Positions 1-8,366 of a DNA stretch of 13,744 nt are shown here, piece after piece (the stretch's first letter is position 1; each line of letters opens with the position of its first letter). The notes under the pieces are model-generated. The model ran no database searches. It was not told where the DNA came from and worked only from the letters and a program-made list of their open reading frames with translations. A program made the position numbers and the translations under genes. This DNA comes from an uncultured Collinsella sp. (GTDB lineage: Bacteria > Actinomycetota > Coriobacteriia > Coriobacteriales > Coriobacteriaceae), in the NCBI GenBank assembly GCA_902465465.1, contig CABQNF010000009.1, forward strand, positions 1 through 13,744. Direction: 5' to 3'.

Positions 1-1
1 G

Positions 2-3000
2 GGCCGTATTTTGACTGAAAAGGGCAACGAGCTCGTCCGCAGCCACTTTGCGGGCGACCTGAGCTCGCGTCAATACAACCCCATCGCCGTGATCCCCATC
101 ATCCAAAACGATGTGAACCTGGGCGGCATTGCTGCGCGCGCCAACAAGGGAGATGCGACGGTCACCGAGTGCTACTTTAAGCCGAGCGTGAGCCTGTCTG
201 GCAATAGCCAGGGCAATCCTGCCAAAAAGAAGATCCCCTCGTTTGGCGGCGACGGTACCACCAAGGGCGACGGCTTTGGCCCGTGGGACGACGGGCGCTA
301 CACCACGCGCGAGCTGTGGGAGGAGCACGACTACGACTTCTGTGCCGGCACCATGCGCTCGACCGCTAACGATGAGGCCCTTGGCGGTTCGCATGCCAAC
401 GAGTGGGCGATGGATTACAGGCTGAATATCCCCGTGCATGGCCAGAGCGTTAAGGCGACGATTGATTTTCCCGGCGCGGGTACCGCGACAATCGAGAAGA
501 CCAAACTTGGCAAAGAGCAGGCGACCACGGATCCGTACGCCTTTGCCGTGAGTGCCGTGCTGGCGGGAACTGCCCAGGGCTTGGCCCAGGGCGATACATC
601 GGTGACGTTCAAGCAGGAGACCTCCGCAAAGCCTGAGGGGCTGAGCGAGGCGAACGGCGGCTACCGCTTTATGGGCTGGTTCCGCGAGCCCGATGTGCGT
701 GTGAACCGAATCGGACAAGACAACAGCTGGTTTGATGGCAAGACCGATGATGCTGCTGTGAGGGATGGCAAGCGCGTTCAGGACAACACGAAGCACGAGG
801 CGACCTCTATCTACACTGCCGACAACGGCAAGGATCATGCCGAGAGTGAGGGCTTCAAGGGCAATGACCTCTTTATCGCTTCATACGAGGCGCAGGTGCT
901 GTTCTATAACGTTAAGGGCGAGACGCTTGATTGGAAAGACGGCAAGGCACACGATCCGTCCACGGACTGGTACCGCTATGGCGTCGGTTTGACGCCGGCT
1001 GCCCCCGCGGATCGCGGCGGCTTGCCGCCTACCGCGACGTTTATTGGATGGACCACGCAGCCGAACGCCGATAAGAGCATGAATGGCGCCTATGCTGCCA
1101 TTACCTCAGATCAGCTGGCTGATCTGAAAAACAAGGGAGCTTTTTATCCTGCGGGTAGCGAGATTGCCGTGGTCGGCCCCACCGATTTCTATCCCGTGTA
1201 CAGCGACTACGTTTCGAACATCATGACGGTGTTCGAGGGCAATGAGCAGGACAAAATCGACAATGAGACCCTACGTGACGGCGTTGGCAAAACCAAAGTC
1301 GACGTCCAGACTGCCGGGGACGGCACCAGCGTCTACACGGTACAGGTGCGCGACACGGACGGTACGCCCCTGTCCGAGGGCGGTAAGCTGCCCGATGGGT
1401 ATCGCTTCCTGGGCTGGTACGAAAACAAGCGGGTCGCCGATGGGTCCACGGTTGAGGTCCGCATAAGCCGAGACCCCAGCTATACACTCCCTGCCGATGT
1501 CGATCTGACCGTGCCGCACACCTATACGGCGCGCTTTGAGTACCGAGTGGATTATTACGTTCGGGCTTATACCAACCATGGGTTTACGGACAGCAAGCTA
1601 CTTTGTTCCGTTTGGAATCGCTATCAAACGCCCTTTGAGGAAAACCTCGGTAGTACCTTCGTGCGTGAAAACGTCGTCCACTGGGGTCCGGAGCATGTTG
1701 ACCACGGTATAAAGGATAGGTATGACGAAACGTGTGACACGCGCTTCACGAAGGAAACCCTTGTCGTGAGTCCCCTTAATGCGTACTCGCACAACGTTAA
1801 AAACGATACGGGAGCCGATACTCTAAAAGACCTCTATGCCGATACCGATTTTCCAGGCGCTGCAACGCTAAGCGATACCTGGACTTCGGCTTCGCTGAAC
1901 GTAACGGTCAAACTGGTGAATGATCGCTATCGCCTGAATTTCTGGACGCTTGAGCGCGGCAATGGCTGCTGGACGTATGTGAAAAATCCCATCGAAAGCA
2001 CGATGCTGGATCTCGATACGAAGTATTACGTTCGCGCGATGATTACTACAGACGTTAACTTCTACAACAAGGACAACACAATCCTGAAGGCCGCTACGCG
2101 TCGTTACGAAAGCAACCTGCTGCAAAATAAGGTGAATGGATCAGACCCTACGTACACGTATTACTACCCGCACGTGAACACTTCGGTTGAGGCAACAGGG
2201 GACCCGCAGGATGAGCCAACTGGTTCTTATGAAAGCCCCTTGACCCTTGAGTCTTCGCCGACTGATGCCGAGATGGCGGTGCCGGGTTATAAGTTCCTGG
2301 GCTGGATTTCGACCGCCGAGGTCAAGAAGGATTCTGCCGTCTGGAAATATATCTATGATGTCGCCAACGACCCCTATGTGACGAGCAATCCGGAAAAGGC
2401 GGCGCCATACTTGGCGACACCTGACTCCAAGGTCACCAAGTGTCAGGATGCTTATCCCGTCTACGCAAAGTACGACGTCAACTACACCACCAACCTGCAT
2501 CGCGCCGGTTTTGAGGGCACTTCCGAGGTAAATGTTCCTAGGTATGACATCACCCCCGCTCTCAATGCGGACACCGATCCCGCCACGGCAACGGTGACTC
2601 CTGATACCGAAACGACGGTATACAAGTCCGGCAGCGAGCGATACAAGCTGGACAGGGTTGAAATCGAACTCCCGAATGGTGAGGTTAAAGAGCTCAAATC
2701 TAACGGCAATAACTCATATTCCTATCAGGTGAAACCCGGCGGCGCCTATACATTTGTAGCGTACTATTCGCCGTTGGCGGTCGTGTATCATCTCAATGCC
2801 AAAGATGTGGATGGCAAAGTTGCTCAGAAAGGCGATATGCTCGGCAACCTTGATGGCGGCATCCCGAAGCCTACTTATGACGTCAGCACTATCGATGCGG
2901 ATACAGGAGGTGCGTTCAACGTCTTCGTGGGCTGGACGGAAGCCCAGCCGGCACCTGGCAAGGGCTATGTCGCTTGGTCGGAGGGCATCAGTATGGTGAG

Positions 3001-4477
3001 TGCTTCTACCGTGGTCAGGGCCCCCATGGAGCTGTACCCGGTCTACCGTCCCAGCCTGGTTACCGTTCGATCGAACATCGACTCTAAACTTGCGAATCCC
3101 GATCTTGTCCGTAGCCTCGGCCGCACTGATTCCGGCGATCAGATTTCTCTTGAGGTCAAGGCCGCCGAGGAGGTTGAGGGCACTGACGGCACCAAGTACG
3201 ACTTTGTCGGCTGGTCGCGCGATTATGTCAATGACGGGCAGTACAGCCTGATGACTGACGATGAGAAGTATCCCCTCGAGGGCAGCGAGCCCTTTGAGAG
3301 CGTGACCTACACCGCGGTGTACAAGATCGCGCCGCATAAGGTGCGCTATCACGGTGTCGACGGGTCGGTCATCTTTACGGCGACGGTCGACTCGGACGAC
3401 GAGCGAGCGACGGGCGCGGGTTTCGTTCATGACGTCGATGTTCCCAAGATGGATGAGGGTGGCAACCCGGTCTTTGATGACAAGGGCGATCCCGTGATGG
3501 AGCAAAAGTCCGTCGCGTATGATCCGGACGCTTATTCCAAGATCGTTGCGCAGCTCGATGGGCGGGCGGCGACCAGCGGTGACGTGCGCGAGCTCTTCCT
3601 GGAGTGGCGATATGTGGGTGCCGATGGCACTGCGAAGTCTTGGAATGGGTTTAAGGGCGAGCCGATCACGGGGGACATGGATCTGTATCCCGTGACGTAT
3701 CGCGTGACCGCCAACGACACGTCAGATGCTGCGAACCCCGTAGCCATGACCGCGAAGCTCAAGTGGCTGCTCGATCCCACTGCTGCCAATACGGTCGATG
3801 ACAATGCCGATAAGGCGCCGTTTAAGGTTTGCTTTGCCGAGCCGTTTATGGGAACGCAGTTGACTGTCACGGTTAAGCAGGCGAGCTATGGCCCCAATGC
3901 ATCCGTGACGGAGGAACCCGTAAACGGCAAGCTTGTCTCGCTCTACAGCCTGGGCTCGGGTAACGGTTCGTTCGACTTGGCCAACCGTCTGGATTCCAAG
4001 ACGACGGGCGAAGGGGAGCAAGGCGACGGCAATGCCGTGTTCGACTTCGCCAAGACCCATGCGCTGACGATCGTCAAAAAGACCACCGATGCTAATGCCA
4101 TGGGACAGACGTTCCGCTTTAAGGTGACGAAGACGGCGGAGGGAGCCTCTCCCGAGACGCGCGTGGCCGAGGTGAAGGTCGATAAGCGGCAGCAGGAAAA
4201 CGGTGAGACCTGGTATGTCGGCAGCGTGCAATTTGCCGCGCCGACGGGCATCTATACCGTCGAGGAAGATACGGCTTGGGCATGGCGCTACGAGGGTGAA
4301 CTGAGCACGCCGGGCAAGGCGCCCGGTAAATCTGCCGAGCTGGCCATCTCGTCCGCCTCGAGCGCGGGCGACACCGTGGTGACGTGCGTCAACACGCGCG
4401 CGAAGGACAAATGGGTCGATGGCGGCTCGCGTGCCAAGAATGTTTGGGAAAACGGCACGCTGAGGAGGGAGGACTAG
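2..4477 (+). CDS. Large modular surface adhesin-like protein with InlB-B-like repeats and a C-terminal SpaA/Cna-B domain (5' partial)
   Basis: The frame is open to the left edge. The first possible start (TTG at 11) has no ribosome binding site or signal peptide behind it, so the gene begins upstream; about 1490 codons are visible. Residue numbers count from that TTG. The N-terminal part (about 25-60) resembles a GLUG-like beta-repeat (NLGGIAARAN...TECYF). From about residue 215 to 1240 come seven or eight divergent modules, each with an aromatic-x-F-x-G-W core (FMGWF, FIGWT, FLGWY, FLGWI, VFVGW, FVGWS, FLEWR) and mostly closed by YPVY, YTAxF or YTAVY strands. This is the pattern of Listeria-Bacteroides/InlB B-repeats. 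Residues about 1350-1465 form a SpaA/Cna-B-type domain with a candidate isopeptide Lys1356 (TIVKK), Glu1418/1419 (YTVEE) and Asn1461 (CVNT). There is no LPXTG motif or membrane anchor; the protein ends in a charged tail. It is probably secreted and acts in adhesion or fibre building; the ligand is unknown. The next gene starts 1 nt later. Confidence 0.85.
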   Translation, partial: GRILTEKGNELVRSHFAGDLSSRQYNPIAVIPIIQNDVNLGGIAARANKGDATVTECYFKPSVSLSGNSQGNPAKKKIPSFGGDGTTKGDGFGPWDDGRYTTRELWEEHDYDFCAGTMRSTANDEALGGSHANEWAMDYRLNIPVHGQSVKATIDFPGAGTATIEKTKLGKEQATTDPYAFAVSAVLAGTAQGLAQGDTSVTFKQETSAKPEGLSEANGGYRFMGWFREPDVRVNRIGQDNSWFDGKTDDAAVRDGKRVQDNTKHEATSIYTADNGKDHAESEGFKGNDLFIASYEAQVLFYNVKGETLDWKDGKAHDPSTDWYRYGVGLTPAAPADRGGLPPTATFIGWTTQPNADKSMNGAYAAITSDQLADLKNKGAFYPAGSEIAVVGPTDFYPVYSDYVSNIMTVFEGNEQDKIDNETLRDGVGKTKVDVQTAGDGTSVYTVQVRDTDGTPLSEGGKLPDGYRFLGWYENKRVADGSTVEVRISRDPSYTLPADVDLTVPHTYTARFEYRVDYYVRAYTNHGFTDSKLLCSVWNRYQTPFEENLGSTFVRENVVHWGPEHVDHGIKDRYDETCDTRFTKETLVVSPLNAYSHNVKNDTGADTLKDLYADTDFPGAATLSDTWTSASLNVTVKLVNDRYRLNFWTLERGNGCWTYVKNPIESTMLDLDTKYYVRAMITTDVNFYNKDNTILKAATRRYESNLLQNKVNGSDPTYTYYYPHVNTSVEATGDPQDEPTGSYESPLTLESSPTDAEMAVPGYKFLGWISTAEVKKDSAVWKYIYDVANDPYVTSNPEKAAPYLATPDSKVTKCQDAYPVYAKYDVNYTTNLHRAGFEGTSEVNVPRYDITPALNADTDPATATVTPDTETTVYKSGSERYKLDRVEIELPNGEVKELKSNGNNSYSYQVKPGGAYTFVAYYSPLAVVYHLNAKDVDGKVAQKGDMLGNLDGGIPKPTYDVSTIDADTGGAFNVFVGWTEAQPAPGKGYVAWSEGISMVSASTVVRAPMELYPVYRPSLVTVRSNIDSKLANPDLVRSLGRTDSGDQISLEVKAAEEVEGTDGTKYDFVGWSRDYVNDGQYSLMTDDEKYPLEGSEPFESVTYTAVYKIAPHKVRYHGVDGSVIFTATVDSDDERATGAGFVHDVDVPKMDEGGNPVFDDKGDPVMEQKSVAYDPDAYSKIVAQLDGRAATSGDVRELFLEWRYVGADGTAKSWNGFKGEPITGDMDLYPVTYRVTANDTSDAANPVAMTAKLKWLLDPTAANTVDDNADKAPFKVCFAEPFMGTQLTVTVKQASYGPNASVTEEPVNGKLVSLYSLGSGNGSFDLANRLDSKTTGEGEQGDGNAVFDFAKTHALTIVKKTTDANAMGQTFRFKVTKTAEGASPETRVAEVKVDKRQQENGETWYVGSVQFAAPTGIYTVEEDTAWAWRYEGELSTPGKAPGKSAELAISSASSAGDTVVTCVNTRAKDKWVDGGSRAKNVWENGTLRRED

Positions 4478-4478
4478 G

Positions 4479-5048
4479 ATGACTAAGCGCAAGCGGATCG
4501 TCGCCCTCCTTGCCGGCGTTCTCCTTTTGGCCGGCGCTGCCGGCACCTTTGCGTGGCTTTCGGTTACGGGCGTGCTGGTCAACGAGTTTGGCTTTGGCTC
4601 GGTGTCGCCTTCGGTGGACGAGACGCTCAAGGACAACGTGAAAAGGGATGTCTCGGTAAAAAACACGGGCTCGGCTCCGGCATACCTGCGTGTTGCGGTG
4701 GATATCTACTGGCAGGACCAGGATGGCACGCGCCTGTGGGATGAGCCGGTTGCCGGCACCGACTACACCATTGAGTGGGGCGATAAAGGCGATGCCGCCG
4801 CCACTAACAGCCCTTCATCTTGGGTTCTTGCGAGCGACGGGTTCTACTACTGGACATCGCCTGTTGCGCCGCTCGGCAAGACGGGCGTGCTCATCAAGAG
4901 CGTGACCGAGAAGAAGGCAGATGGCAAAAACCTAGTAGTCGACATTTCGACCCAGGCGATTCAGTCCACGCCCGACGATGCGGTCACCGAGGCATGGAAA
5001 TGTACGGTCAATGATGGCGTGCTGGTGCCGCCACATGGAGGTGCGTGA
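4479..5048 (+). CDS. TasA/CotN-like exported protein with SipW-type signal peptide
   Basis: The protein has 189 aa. The ATG at 4479 lies 6 nt after a strong ribosome binding site (AGGAGGGAGG) that overlaps the end of the adhesin gene, so the two are translationally linked. The N-terminus is basic (MTKRKR), then hydrophobic (about 7-28) and runs into GTFAWLSV and a VNEFGFGSV stretch, the layout of SipW-dependent signals seen in TasA/CotN-type proteins. Residues 56-73 (VSVKNTGSAPAYLRV) match the conserved block of that family. A later FYYWTSPVAPLGKTG segment and QAIQS...AVTEAW near the C-terminus also fit. By family knowledge such proteins form or assist extracellular fibres. The role as a fibre subunit or accessory of the adhesin is inferred from the operon. 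No SipW peptidase gene is visible in the window. Confidence 0.82.
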   Translation: MTKRKRIVALLAGVLLLAGAAGTFAWLSVTGVLVNEFGFGSVSPSVDETLKDNVKRDVSVKNTGSAPAYLRVAVDIYWQDQDGTRLWDEPVAGTDYTIEWGDKGDAAATNSPSSWVLASDGFYYWTSPVAPLGKTGVLIKSVTEKKADGKNLVVDISTQAIQSTPDDAVTEAWKCTVNDGVLVPPHGGA

Positions 5049-5050
5049 GT

Positions 5051-5749
5051 ATGGCGCTCCCAATTCGCAAAGGCGTTACGCGCTCCTTGCGTTGCATGGT
5101 CGCGGCCATTCTCTGCGTGGTCGCGCTCGCCGTTCCCGCCCGCGCGTTTGCCGATACTCCCGCGATTGCCTATGACGGAAATGCGCGCCAGCTGACGGTA
5201 ACGGGGGCGACGGGCTCCTCGGGGGAGCCAGATCTGTTTCCCGCCTTTAAAGACCTAATGCCCGGCGATACGCGCGGGCAGCAGATCGAGGTTCGTGCCA
5301 CGGGCGTAAAGTCCCAGGTACGCGTGTTTGTGCGGGCCGTTGTCGATCACGAGACGGCACACCTGCTGTCGCCCATTACCTTAACGGCGTCGGCGAGCGA
5401 TGCATCTGCAGGCTGGCTCCAGACGGGAACGCCTGGCAGCGTATTCGCATATCCCACGCAGGTCGCAACGTTTGCGAGCGATGGCAGCGCGGTGCTCAAC
5501 TTGCAACTAAGTGTCCCGACGTCGGTGGGCAACGAGCTTGCCGACGCGAGCAAGAGCATTCGCTGGGAGATCACCGCCGAGGACGATGGCGAGAAGATTC
5601 CCGTACAACCTGCTGGCAGTAAGAGCCCCGGTCTGTTTGGCCTGGTGGCAACCGGTGACAGCACGCTCACATTGCTCTTGGTGTTGCTGACGCTTGCAAT
5701 CATCGCTTTTATGGCCGCGCTGCTTTTGTCCCGGAGGGATAAGCGCTAG
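5051..5749 (+). CDS. Secreted surface protein with sortase-like C-terminal signal (LVATG)
   Basis: A GTG at 5045 would overlap the upstream stop codon, but the GGAGGT at 5037-5042 is only 2 nt from it and 8 nt from the ATG at 5051, so the ATG is preferred (232 aa). Residues 1-30 form a classical signal peptide with a likely cut after ARAFA. The body (FPAFKDLMPGDTRGQQIEV, then LLSPITL and VPTSVGNELADAS...IRWEI) resembles single-domain surface proteins that accompany SipW/TasA-like genes in gut Gram-positives; this family link is from memory. The C-terminus has LVATG (198-202), Asp, a hydrophobic segment of about 22 residues and RRDKR, which is the layout of a cell-wall sorting signal but with Val in place of Pro. 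It is probably the wall- or membrane-anchored member of the three-gene surface operon. If sortase does not cut it, it would be a single-pass membrane protein. Confidence 0.8.
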   Translation: MALPIRKGVTRSLRCMVAAILCVVALAVPARAFADTPAIAYDGNARQLTVTGATGSSGEPDLFPAFKDLMPGDTRGQQIEVRATGVKSQVRVFVRAVVDHETAHLLSPITLTASASDASAGWLQTGTPGSVFAYPTQVATFASDGSAVLNLQLSVPTSVGNELADASKSIRWEITAEDDGEKIPVQPAGSKSPGLFGLVATGDSTLTLLLVLLTLAIIAFMAALLLSRRDKR

Positions 5750-5837
5750 GTCCATCTTCTAAATTGATGGAAGGCCTAATAGGCGGATGTTCTATACCCA
5801 GATGTATTCAGGGTGGGACACGCTTTCCGGATACAAA

Positions 5838-5860
5838 GAAGGCCACATGACGTGGCCTTC
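5838..5860. terminator. Bidirectional terminator-like hairpin
   Basis: A perfect 9-bp stem (GAAGGCCAC with GTGGCCTTC) encloses a 5-nt loop. Read on the minus strand it is followed by TTTGTAT, a modest T tract suited to ending the LtaS-type transcript. On the plus strand it is followed by AACTTATATAT, a weaker tail that may end the surface operon. It lies between two convergent genes, where such a shared terminator is expected. Confidence 0.6.
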
Positions 5861-5915
5861 AACTTATATATGTTCAGCAGATGTCCCCATGACAAGCCGC
5901 GTTTCAACACCGAGG

Positions 5916-6046
5916 CGTCTGCCCGGCGACGCGGAATGTAAGGTTCATCGCGAGTTCCGCACGAGCCGGAGAGCACTTAATGTGCTCTCCGTGCGAGCAG
6001 GACTGTCCGAGCAGGGAACCTTACGTTCCGCGCCGCCGGGCAGACG
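5916..6046. repeat. 131-nt palindromic element with 31-bp arms and an inner hairpin
   Basis: The left arm is 5916-5946 and the right arm 6016-6046. They are inverted copies with 29 of 31 positions paired; the two differences are at 5929/6033 and 5937/6025, so each strand's RNA has one G-U wobble and one mismatch. Inside sits a 9-bp stem (GGAGAGCAC at 5968-5976 with GTGCTCTCC at 5982-5990, loop TTAAT), extended after a 5-nt bulge by CGCAC/GTGCG (5958-5962 and 5991-5995). CGAGCAGG occurs twice at 5994-6001 and 6008-6015. No target-site duplication was found at its edges. It begins 20 nt past the LtaS-type stop codon and would fold in that gene's 3' untranslated RNA. It could be a non-autonomous mobile repeat, an mRNA-stabilising structure or a structured RNA. 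Confidence 0.7.
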
Positions 6047-6065
6047 AACCAGTTAAGACGCGCCG

Positions 6066-8366
6066 CTACTTGATCTTGGTCGTACCCGGTGCCAAGTTGG
6101 GGTCGGTCTCGTTGGCCTCGGTCTGGAAGTGCTCGGTGTACACATTCTTGCCGTCGCGGAACATCTCGTAGTACTGCATCTTGGCGTAATCCTCGCGCGC
6201 CTTGGTGGCGGCTGCTGCGGCGGCGTCGTCGCCGGTGACGTTGGAGGAGAGTGCCCAACGCAGGCTGGCGTCCTCGTAGCCCACGGAGTTGATGGCGGGC
6301 AGCGACTCGCGCAGCGTCATGTGCGCCTTCTGGTAGTCAGTCAGCGGGGCGCCGATCAGCTGCATCAGCTGCGTGGACAGGTAGTTGGTGGACAGGTCGT
6401 CGACCTCGCTTGTCTGGTCGCAGCCGGCAACGTCGTAGTTAGCCCAGATGATGTAGTCGGTCTGCCACAGGCGTTCCTGGTGGGTGGCGTCGTCCTCGTC
6501 GGTAAACCACTTATCGTTGAACTTGGACGGGAAGAACGGCTGGTGGTCGCCCCAGAACACCACGACCACCTTGCGATCGAGCTTGCTCAGGGCGTTGAGG
6601 AAGTAGCGAAGCGCCTGGTCGGACTGCTCGATGCACGAGACATACTCGTCGACATCGGAGAGCGTGCCGTCCTCGACGGTCTTGGTGTCCAGGTCGGTCG
6701 TGTCGATGTTCAGATGCATCTGCTTGTCGACCGGAAGCAGGCCCGTGTCGTAGCCCGAGTGGTTCTGCATGGTCACGTCGAAGATGAACTGAGGATCGGC
6801 GTTCTGGTCGAGCAGCTCAAGAATCTTGTCGTAGGTAGCCTGGTCGGTCACCATGCCGCGCAGGGTATCGGCGCCCTGGAAATCGTTGATGGACAGGAAC
6901 TGGTCAAAGCCAAAGTCCTTGTAGACGTTCTCGCGGTTCCAGTTGGTTGCGTGGTTGGGGTGCATGGCCGTGGTGGAATAGCCGAGCGATTTGAACTGCT
7001 CTGCCAGGTTCCCGGTCGTTTCCATGTTGTAGATGGTGTAGGGGTACACGCCCGAGCCCAGGTTGGCCATGGAGTTGCCGGTCATAAACTCAAACTCGGT
7101 ATTGGCGGTACCGCCGCCGTAGGCGCTCACGTAGAGCTTGCCGCGGCTGAGGCAGTTGGACAGGCTCTTAAAGTACTGCGGACCCTCGTAGCCGGCGCGC
7201 ATGTTCTGATAGATCGACAGATCCGAGAACGTCTCGTTCATGATGGCGATGACCGTGGGCTTCTCGCTATCGAATTGCTCCTTTGCGGCGGCGCGCTCGT
7301 CGCTCTTGGCCGCGTCGGACTTGTCGTAGGCCTTGGCGTACTTTTTGAGCGTGGCCTTGGCATCGTCGACGGAGTAGTCGGCGGGTTTGGGCGGCTTGAT
7401 GGACTGTGCCGCGCTAATAAAGGCAGGCAGGTAGCCCTCGCGCCAGTAGCTCTCGAGCGGGCGCCAGGTATAGACGGTGATGCCGAGGGTGTTGTAGTAG
7501 TCGATGAGGGTGACGTGCGCGGTCACACCGCCCAGGCACAGCACGGCCACGAGCAGGTTGGTGAGCAGCATACGCTTGGCGTTGGCGGCACCCTTCTGAC
7601 GGTGCGGTGCTACCAGGCCGGCGTACTCGCACAGCAGCATGGCGATGGCGGTAAAGCCCATGGACAGCACGCAGAACAGCGAGATCGAGAAGGTGTAGCC
7701 GGTGCCGGCGACCGCGGCGGCGGTGGAGATGGCCGAAAGGTCGCCCGGCTGGATGGGCATGGATTTAAACGTGATGACGAAGAACTCGGCAATGCCCAGG
7801 ACAAAGAGGGCAAAGGCCAGGACCGCGGAAGCTGCGCCGTGGCGCTGGAACAGGAAGAACAGGCCGACCATGAGCGTGGTGATGATGGCCCACTCGAGCA
7901 GGATGCATAGGGGGTAGACCCAGGTAAAGTCGTGGTTGGACGAGACCTCCATGCCCAGCAGCGCAAAGACGCCGGCGAGCAGCAGGCACAGGACGGCGGC
8001 GACGAGCGGTTTGCCCACAAAGGCGCCGCGCAGGCGGGCGAGCTTGCCGGTGGGGGCGGGGGCGTCGGGCGCGGCGAACGCAAAGACGCGCGGGGCGATG
8101 CGGTCGCGTGCGATGCTGGCCCAAGCGCAGCCGGTGAGGATGGCGTTGGTCAGGATGAGCATCACAAAGGCGAGCGGCTCGTTTTGCGCGACGAGGCCCA
8201 CGGCGCCCCAAATAGTCAAAAAGACCTGGAACAGGCCGAAGGCGACACTCCACCCAAGAGCGCTTTTGGCAACGGTGCCCGACTGAGCGCGAATGGCCTT
8301 GGCCTCGCGCAAGACAAGGTAGACGGTCGCCGCAAGACCGACGAGCGAGATGGCGGCAGCGAACAT
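6066..8366 (-). CDS. LTA synthase-family membrane phosphoglycerol transferase
   Basis: The chosen ATG (complement of 8364-8366) has a GAGGAG 7 nt upstream; a GTG 15 nt further upstream would overlap that binding site. Length is 766 aa, somewhat longer than typical LtaS. The N-terminal 290 residues contain about eight hydrophobic segments. The sulfatase/alkaline-phosphatase-fold domain starts near residue 370 and is extracytoplasmic by family knowledge. Expected catalytic features are visible: metal-ligand Glu378 (MNETFSD), nucleophile Thr420 (GGGTANTEFEF) and Asp607-His608 (FWGDHQPFF). Family members move glycerol phosphate from phosphatidylglycerol to a glycolipid or to a growing polyglycerol-phosphate chain. 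An Ala-rich linker and charged tail of about 55 residues end the protein. It appears monocistronic, convergent with the surface operon and divergent from the nitroreductase gene. Whether it is the main LTA polymerase or a primase or glycan-modifying paralogue cannot be told from sequence alone. Confidence 0.9.
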   Translation of the reverse strand: MFAAAISLVGLAATVYLVLREAKAIRAQSGTVAKSALGWSVAFGLFQVFLTIWGAVGLVAQNEPLAFVMLILTNAILTGCAWASIARDRIAPRVFAFAAPDAPAPTGKLARLRGAFVGKPLVAAVLCLLLAGVFALLGMEVSSNHDFTWVYPLCILLEWAIITTLMVGLFFLFQRHGAASAVLAFALFVLGIAEFFVITFKSMPIQPGDLSAISTAAAVAGTGYTFSISLFCVLSMGFTAIAMLLCEYAGLVAPHRQKGAANAKRMLLTNLLVAVLCLGGVTAHVTLIDYYNTLGITVYTWRPLESYWREGYLPAFISAAQSIKPPKPADYSVDDAKATLKKYAKAYDKSDAAKSDERAAAKEQFDSEKPTVIAIMNETFSDLSIYQNMRAGYEGPQYFKSLSNCLSRGKLYVSAYGGGTANTEFEFMTGNSMANLGSGVYPYTIYNMETTGNLAEQFKSLGYSTTAMHPNHATNWNRENVYKDFGFDQFLSINDFQGADTLRGMVTDQATYDKILELLDQNADPQFIFDVTMQNHSGYDTGLLPVDKQMHLNIDTTDLDTKTVEDGTLSDVDEYVSCIEQSDQALRYFLNALSKLDRKVVVVFWGDHQPFFPSKFNDKWFTDEDDATHQERLWQTDYIIWANYDVAGCDQTSEVDDLSTNYLSTQLMQLIGAPLTDYQKAHMTLRESLPAINSVGYEDASLRWALSSNVTGDDAAAAAATKAREDYAKMQYYEMFRDGKNVYTEHFQTEANETDPNLAPGTTKIK

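Larger units (their letters stand above)
5750..6065. other. Intergenic region between convergent genes, rich in inverted repeats
   Basis: These 316 nt separate the + strand surface operon from the - strand LtaS-type gene. I see no convincing coding region. Present are a weak hairpin right after the surface operon (TCCATC at 5751-5756 with GATGGA at 5766-5771), a 9-bp terminator-like hairpin at 5838-5860, and the 131-nt palindromic element at 5916-6046. Short reading frames here merely read through the palindrome arms, giving similar peptides (EPYVPRRRADE and EPYIPRRRADA) on both strands. Confidence 0.7.

Noticed and set aside
5045..5050. GTG start overlapping the stop codon of the TasA-like gene
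   Set aside because: The ribosome binding site is only 2 nt away, while the ATG at 5051 has ideal 8-nt spacing.
5916..6046. CRISPR-like or tRNA-like structure
   Set aside because: There is one inverted repeat and no spaced direct repeats, and no cloverleaf or T-arm sequence could be found.
5787..6171. Short open frames in the intergenic region
   Set aside because: They read through the palindrome arms and have no ribosome binding site or codon bias.
6129..7910. 593-codon open frame on the plus strand opposite the LtaS-type gene
   Set aside because: It is a low-complexity Val/Gly/His/Leu-rich shadow of a gene with intact catalytic motifs on the minus strand.
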